Shown piece by piece: positions 60,584 through 64,000 of a stretch of DNA of 64,000 bases. The notes below the pieces were generated by a model that ran no database searches, had not been told where the DNA came from, and saw only the letters and a list, made by a program, of their open reading frames with translations. The position numbers and the translations under genes were made by a program. The stretch's first letter is position 1. Every line of letters starts with the position of its first letter. The stretch is from Streptomyces sp. CB02959 (GTDB taxonomy: Bacteria; Actinomycetota; Actinomycetes; Streptomycetales; Streptomycetaceae): the NCBI RefSeq assembly GCF_002803155.1, contig NZ_NNBP01000003.1:248001-312000 (forward strand). The letters are read 5' to 3'.

Positions 60584-61111
60584 TCAGCGGGTCTCGATGA
60601 CCACCGACTCGATGACGACGTCCTGCACCGGACGGTCGGTGCGGGGGTTGGTCTGGGTCTCGGCGATGGCGTCCACGACCTTCTTGCTGGCCTCGTTGGT
60701 GACCTCACCGAAGATGGTGTGCTTGCCGGTCAGCCAGGCCGTCGGGGAGACGGTGATGAAGAACTGCGAGCCGTTGGTGCCCGGGCCGGCGTTGGCCATG
60801 GCCAGCAGGTACGGCTTGTTGAACGCCAGGTCGGGGTGGAACTCGTCGGCGAACTTGTAGCCGGGGCCGCCGGTGCCGTTGCCCAGCGGGTCCCCGCCCT
60901 GCAGCATGAAGCCGCTGATCACGCGGTGGAACACGGTGCCGTCGTAGAGACGGGCGGTGGTCTTCTGACCGGTGTTCGGGTCGATCCACTCCCGCTCGCC
61001 GTTGGCGAGCTCGACGAAGTTCTTGACCGTCTTGGGGGCGTGGTTCGGCAGAAGCCGGAGTTCGATGTCGCCCTGGTTCGTCTTCAGGGTGGCGTAGAGC
61101 TGCTCAGCCAC
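60584..61111 (-). CDS. ppiA: Cyclophilin-type peptidyl-prolyl isomerase
   Basis: 175 residues, cytoplasmic (no signal peptide), GTG start. Active-site residues: VFHRVISGFMLQGGDP (Arg), NGSQFFIT (Gln, Phe) and WLTGKHTIFGEV (Trp, His). Catalyses cis-trans isomerisation before proline. Common neighbour of crgA and rhomboid in Streptomyces. Confidence 0.94.
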   Translation of the reverse strand: MAEQLYATLKTNQGDIELRLLPNHAPKTVKNFVELANGEREWIDPNTGQKTTARLYDGTVFHRVISGFMLQGGDPLGNGTGGPGYKFADEFHPDLAFNKPYLLAMANAGPGTNGSQFFITVSPTAWLTGKHTIFGEVTNEASKKVVDAIAETQTNPRTDRPVQDVVIESVVIETR

Positions 61112-61402
61112 GATCTACCTTCCATAAGTCTTCACTGACGGTCCCCGATCCTGTCATGAACCGCCCGCCGGACGCCGGGCCGCCACCTCATGGCAGGGTT
61201 CGTACTGATTTCTCGCGCATGGTGCGGCATCGCGTGGCACTGTCATCACAAGCTCCCGGAAGACCCCGAATGACCCGGATGCCCGCTCTCAGGTGCCGTG
61301 CCGGCAGGAAGCGGGCATGCTCGTCAATCGGGTGGACAGGCGACACAGCAGAGGCGGGGGAGCAGCCCCCAGACCCGGACCCCACCGAGGAGGAGGATCC
61401 CC

Positions 61403-62125
61403 GTGACCCGCAAGGACAGCGTGCGCGCCGCGACCCATACGGCCAAGGACGGCGTGCGGTACGCAGCGGAGGTGGTGGCTCCCTATGCCGGTACGGCCAA
61501 GGAGGCCGCTGTCCACTACTCGCACGAGGCGCGCACCCGGCTGGCTCCCAAGGTCGCCGAGGCGGCCCTGCAGGCCCGCGCCCAGTACGACACCCATCTG
61601 TACCCGCGGATCGAGCACGCCCGCGGCGCCCTGCCGCCCAAGGTGGACGCGGCGGCGACCCGGGCCGCCCTCCGCACCCGCCAGGCCGCCCGCCAGGCCG
61701 CCGAATACACCACCCCGCGGCTGGAGAACGCCGTGGTCAACGCCCGTGCGGCGGCCGAGCCGGTGCGCGAGGAGGCACTGGCCCGGGGCGCCGCCGCGCT
61801 GGCCGCGCTGCGCGGGCAGGTGACGGCCGCGGAGATCGAGAAGCTGCAGAAGAAGCAGCGCCGCCGGGCGGCCTGCGGCAAGGCGGCCAAGCGGCTGGCG
61901 CTGCTGGGCCTCGTGGTGGCCGGCGCGGTCGCCGCCTGGAAGTGGTGGGACAAGCAGGCCAACCCGGACTGGCTGGTCGAACCGCCGGCCCCCACCGAGG
62001 TCGGCGACCGCGGCCATCTGAGCGCCGTCGACGGCAGCCAGGGCGCCCCGCTCGACCCCGACGTCCAGACCAAGCAGGACGATGCCGACTCCGACGATCG
62101 GCGGGGCGACGGCTCGACCGCCTAG
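61403..62125 (+). CDS. DUF5324 family protein
   Basis: 240 residues, GTG start with GAGGAGGAGG upstream. Ala/Arg-rich amphipathic helices (VRAATHTAKDGVRYAAEVVAP; AALRTRQAARQAAEYTTP; EALARGAAALAALRG), one membrane helix (LALLGLVVAGAVAAWKWW), then an acidic tail. Likely a membrane-attached cytoplasmic rod. The family is named only for its conservation in Streptomyces; function unknown. Confidence 0.82.
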   Translation: MTRKDSVRAATHTAKDGVRYAAEVVAPYAGTAKEAAVHYSHEARTRLAPKVAEAALQARAQYDTHLYPRIEHARGALPPKVDAAATRAALRTRQAARQAAEYTTPRLENAVVNARAAAEPVREEALARGAAALAALRGQVTAAEIEKLQKKQRRRAACGKAAKRLALLGLVVAGAVAAWKWWDKQANPDWLVEPPAPTEVGDRGHLSAVDGSQGAPLDPDVQTKQDDADSDDRRGDGSTA

Positions 62126-62243
62126 GACCCGTCCGGCCCTGCTCCACCGGACAGGGCCTGCCCCCGGCCGCACCGCCACCGGGCCGCGCCCCGCACCAGG
62201 GCGCGGCCCGGTGGCGCGTCGGCCTGAAACGGCGGCGGGCCGG

Positions 62244-63164
62244 TCAGGACGCCGCGGACCGGCTCCCCTCGGCGGCCAGCGGATCGGCGCGGCGGGCCAG
62301 GTCCAGGAGGGCGCGCAGGGGCCGTTCGGCGACGCCGAGGCGGGGGTGCCACTGGGCGACGATGCTGACCGGGCGGAGCGGTTCGACGAGCCGGAGCGCG
62401 ACCAGCTCGCCCTGCTCCAGCTCCCGGGCCACCGCCAGCGCCGGCAGCAGCGAGATGCCCTGGCCGTGGCCGGTCAGCCGGAGCAGCGCGGACAGCGAGC
62501 CGGTGACCGTCGCCAGCTGCGCCCCGGCGAGCAGGTCCCGCCCCAGGCCGTCGACCAGCATCTCGGAGGTGCAGCCGGGCTCGGCGACCAGGAACGCGCA
62601 GTCCAGCAGCTGCTCCGGCAGCACCCGCTCCTGCCGGGCCAGCGGATGGGCGGGGCCGGCCACCAGCACCGTGCGGTCGTGGCCGACGACGGCGTGCGGG
62701 CCGGCCGCCCGCCGCCCGTTGTCGTACTGGAACACCACGTCCAGTTCGCCCGCGGCGAAGGCCCGGTGCACCCGGGCGCGGTTGCCGACCGTCAGCTCGA
62801 CCTCGGCGCTCGTACCGGGCCCGGCCGCGCCGTACTCCAGGGCCGCCAGCACCTCCGGCATCCAGGCGTGCGCCAGCGACTCCTGGGCGCCGATCCGCAG
62901 CCGGGGGCGTTCGCCGCGGGCGGCCCGGCGCATCCGCTCCTCCAGTTCCAGCGCCTCGCGGGCGTGCGGCAGCAGCCGGCGGCCGGCGTCGGTGAGCGTG
63001 GCGCCACTGCCGGCGCGCACCAGGACCGTGGCGTCCAACTCCGCCTCCAGGCGTTTGAGTTGGGCGCTCACACTGGACTGGGCGTAGCCCAACTCCTGGG
63101 CGGCGGCGGAGATTCCGCCGTGGTCGGCGACGGCGACGAAGGCACGGAGGTAGCGTGAATCCAC
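62244..63164 (-). CDS. LysR family transcriptional regulator
   Basis: 306 residues. Helix-turn-helix ([36 protein letters not shown]) and the effector domain ([14 protein letters not shown]). The GTG at 63164 follows a weak upstream signal; a longer frame to 63416 runs through the divergent MFS gene and is rejected. Two overlapping palindromes lie just upstream. Probably activates the divergent MFS pump. Confidence 0.88.
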   Translation of the reverse strand: MDSRYLRAFVAVADHGGISAAAQELGYAQSSVSAQLKRLEAELDATVLVRAGSGATLTDAGRRLLPHAREALELEERMRRAARGERPRLRIGAQESLAHAWMPEVLAALEYGAAGPGTSAEVELTVGNRARVHRAFAAGELDVVFQYDNGRRAAGPHAVVGHDRTVLVAGPAHPLARQERVLPEQLLDCAFLVAEPGCTSEMLVDGLGRDLLAGAQLATVTGSLSALLRLTGHGQGISLLPALAVARELEQGELVALRLVEPLRPVSIVAQWHPRLGVAERPLRALLDLARRADPLAAEGSRSAAS

Positions 63165-63183
63165 TTCGCAAGGATGCCACCGG

Positions 63184-63202
63184 CCATCGAACTTGCCGAT
63201 GG
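63184..63202. promoter_or_regulatory. LysR-type operator, LysR / MFS
   Basis: CCATCG-N7-CGATGG, a perfect T-N11-A box 20 bp before the LysR start, overlapped by a second repeat CCGAT-N6-ATCGG ending near 63211. Confidence 0.55.
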
Positions 63203-63257
63203 GGATATCGGAAGTGCGGCGTCGCCGACCGGCCCGCCTCCGGGCCACCGTGCTGCC

Positions 63258-64000
63258 ATGACCACCGACACCCGCGCGCCGGCCGCCGGCGCCACCGCAC
63301 CGGCACCCGCCCGGTCCCGGCTCGCGTTCGCCGGCATCGCCACCGGCAACCTGCTCGTCCTCCTCGACACCACCATCCTCAACGTCGCCCTCCCCGACCT
63401 GCGGGATTCGCTTCACCCGGCCGCCGCCGCGCTGCCCTGGACGGTCGACGCCTACACCGTCGTCTTCGCCGGACTGCTGCTCGCCGCGGGCGTGTTCGCC
63501 GACCGCTGGGGCGCGCGCCGGATGTACGCCGGGGCGCTGGTCGGCTTCGCGGTCCTGTCCGTGCTCTGCGCCGCGGCGCCCGGCGCCGGTTCGCTGATCG
63601 CCGGGCGGGCCCTGCTGGGGGCGGCCGGCGCCGGGCTGGTGCCGGCCTCGCTGGCGCTGCTCATCGCGCTCTACCCGGATCCCGCGCGGCGCACCCGCGC
63701 GATCGGCGCCTGGGCGGCGCTGAGCGGACTGGGCGCGGCGGCCGGTCCGGTGCTGGGCGGCGGTCTCGTCGAACTCGGCGGCTGGCGGCTGGTGTTCCTG
63801 GTGAACCCGCCGATCGCGCTGGCCGCGCTGCTGCTCGCCCGCCGGCTCCCGGCACCCCTCGCGCGGGCCGCCGGCGCGACCGGGCGCCCCCTGGACCGAG
63901 CCGGGCTGCTGCTGTCCACCGGGGCGCTCGGCGCGCTCACCTTCGGCCTGGTCGAGGCCGGCATCGAGGGCTGGTCCGCGCCGGCCGCCTGGGTGCCGAT
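63258..64000 (+). CDS. MFS transporter, DHA2-like (3' end outside the window)
   Basis: 247 residues of an exporter. Helix one shows [20 protein letters not shown] (motif D1), followed by [30 protein letters not shown] (motif A). [19 protein letters not shown] and [20 protein letters not shown] (antiporter motif C) follow. Fourteen-helix drug:proton antiporters begin this way. Divergent from the LysR gene. Confidence 0.88.
   Translation, partial: MTTDTRAPAAGATAPAPARSRLAFAGIATGNLLVLLDTTILNVALPDLRDSLHPAAAALPWTVDAYTVVFAGLLLAAGVFADRWGARRMYAGALVGFAVLSVLCAAAPGAGSLIAGRALLGAAGAGLVPASLALLIALYPDPARRTRAIGAWAALSGLGAAAGPVLGGGLVELGGWRLVFLVNPPIALAALLLARRLPAPLARAAGATGRPLDRAGLLLSTGALGALTFGLVEAGIEGWSAPAAWVP

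Noticed and set aside
1..64000. Mobile element, integrase or attachment site, including at the tRNA-Leu 3' end
   Set aside because: No transposase, integrase or direct repeat of the tRNA 3' end was found; the tRNA is followed directly by its terminator.

Overview
The window is high-GC actinobacterial chromosome. Gene content, order and GTG/TTG start usage fit Streptomyces, in the conserved core near oriC. Supporting evidence is the phosphatase-RodA-PBP-PknB cluster, crgA, class E sortases, two branched-chain keto-acid dehydrogenase (bkd) operons, bkdR, paaABCDE, and above all nine perfect 14-bp parS sites (GTTTCACGTGAAAC) in three clusters. The order resembles, from memory, the SCO3810-SCO3860 stretch of S. 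coelicolor. oriC itself (dnaA/dnaN) is not in the window, and I see no prophage, insertion sequence or CRISPR array.

Layout. 1-2.7 kb: partial MFS transporter with its GntR regulator, a GNAT-NUDIX fusion and a small membrane protein. 2.65-6.5 kb: a parS pair inside a terminator hairpin, then bkd operon 1 (E1alpha, E1beta, E2). 6.7-9.1 kb: orphan response regulator, PPOX-type flavoprotein, APH-like kinase. 9.1-12.8 kb: two divergent Ser/Thr kinases. 12.8-14.6 kb: proteasome activator Bpa, a parS cluster, a secreted proline-rich protein. 14.7-19.4 kb: quinone oxidoreductase, then an overlapping mobA-moeA-potassium channel operon. 19.5-23.9 kb: bkd operon 2 and the Lrp-type regulator bkdR. 24-36.2 kb: phenylacetate catabolism (TetR regulator, 3-hydroxyacyl-CoA dehydrogenase, paaN, paaABCDE, acyl-CoA dehydrogenase), interrupted by an rRNA/tRNA methyltransferase and an HTTM-DUF5819 membrane pair. 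36.2-45.3 kb: accessory enzymes, regulators and efflux proteins. 45.4 kb: tRNA-Leu(CAG). 45.9-54 kb: fhaA-fhaB-pstP-rodA-pbpA-pknB. 54-59 kb: sortase/pabA/DUF881 operon and crgA. 59.3-64 kb: DnaA-box-bearing intergenic region, rhomboid protease, cyclophilin, DUF5324 protein, LysR regulator and a partial MFS pump.

How the genes work together. Both bkd operons feed branched-chain acyl-CoA starters to fatty-acid and polyketide synthesis. The paa genes epoxidise and open the ring of phenylacetyl-CoA. A shared TetR-type inverted repeat (ACCGN4TCGGT) lies before paaN and before paaA, and a near copy lies between bkdA2 and bkdR. The kinase/phosphatase/FHA/PBP/RodA/CrgA genes couple phospho-signalling to cell-wall growth and septation. 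The parS clusters tie the locus to ParB-mediated segregation; three parS sites are written into the reading frame of a sortase. Most starts were moved downstream from the longest open frame, on Shine-Dalgarno sites, stop/start overlaps and family alignments.
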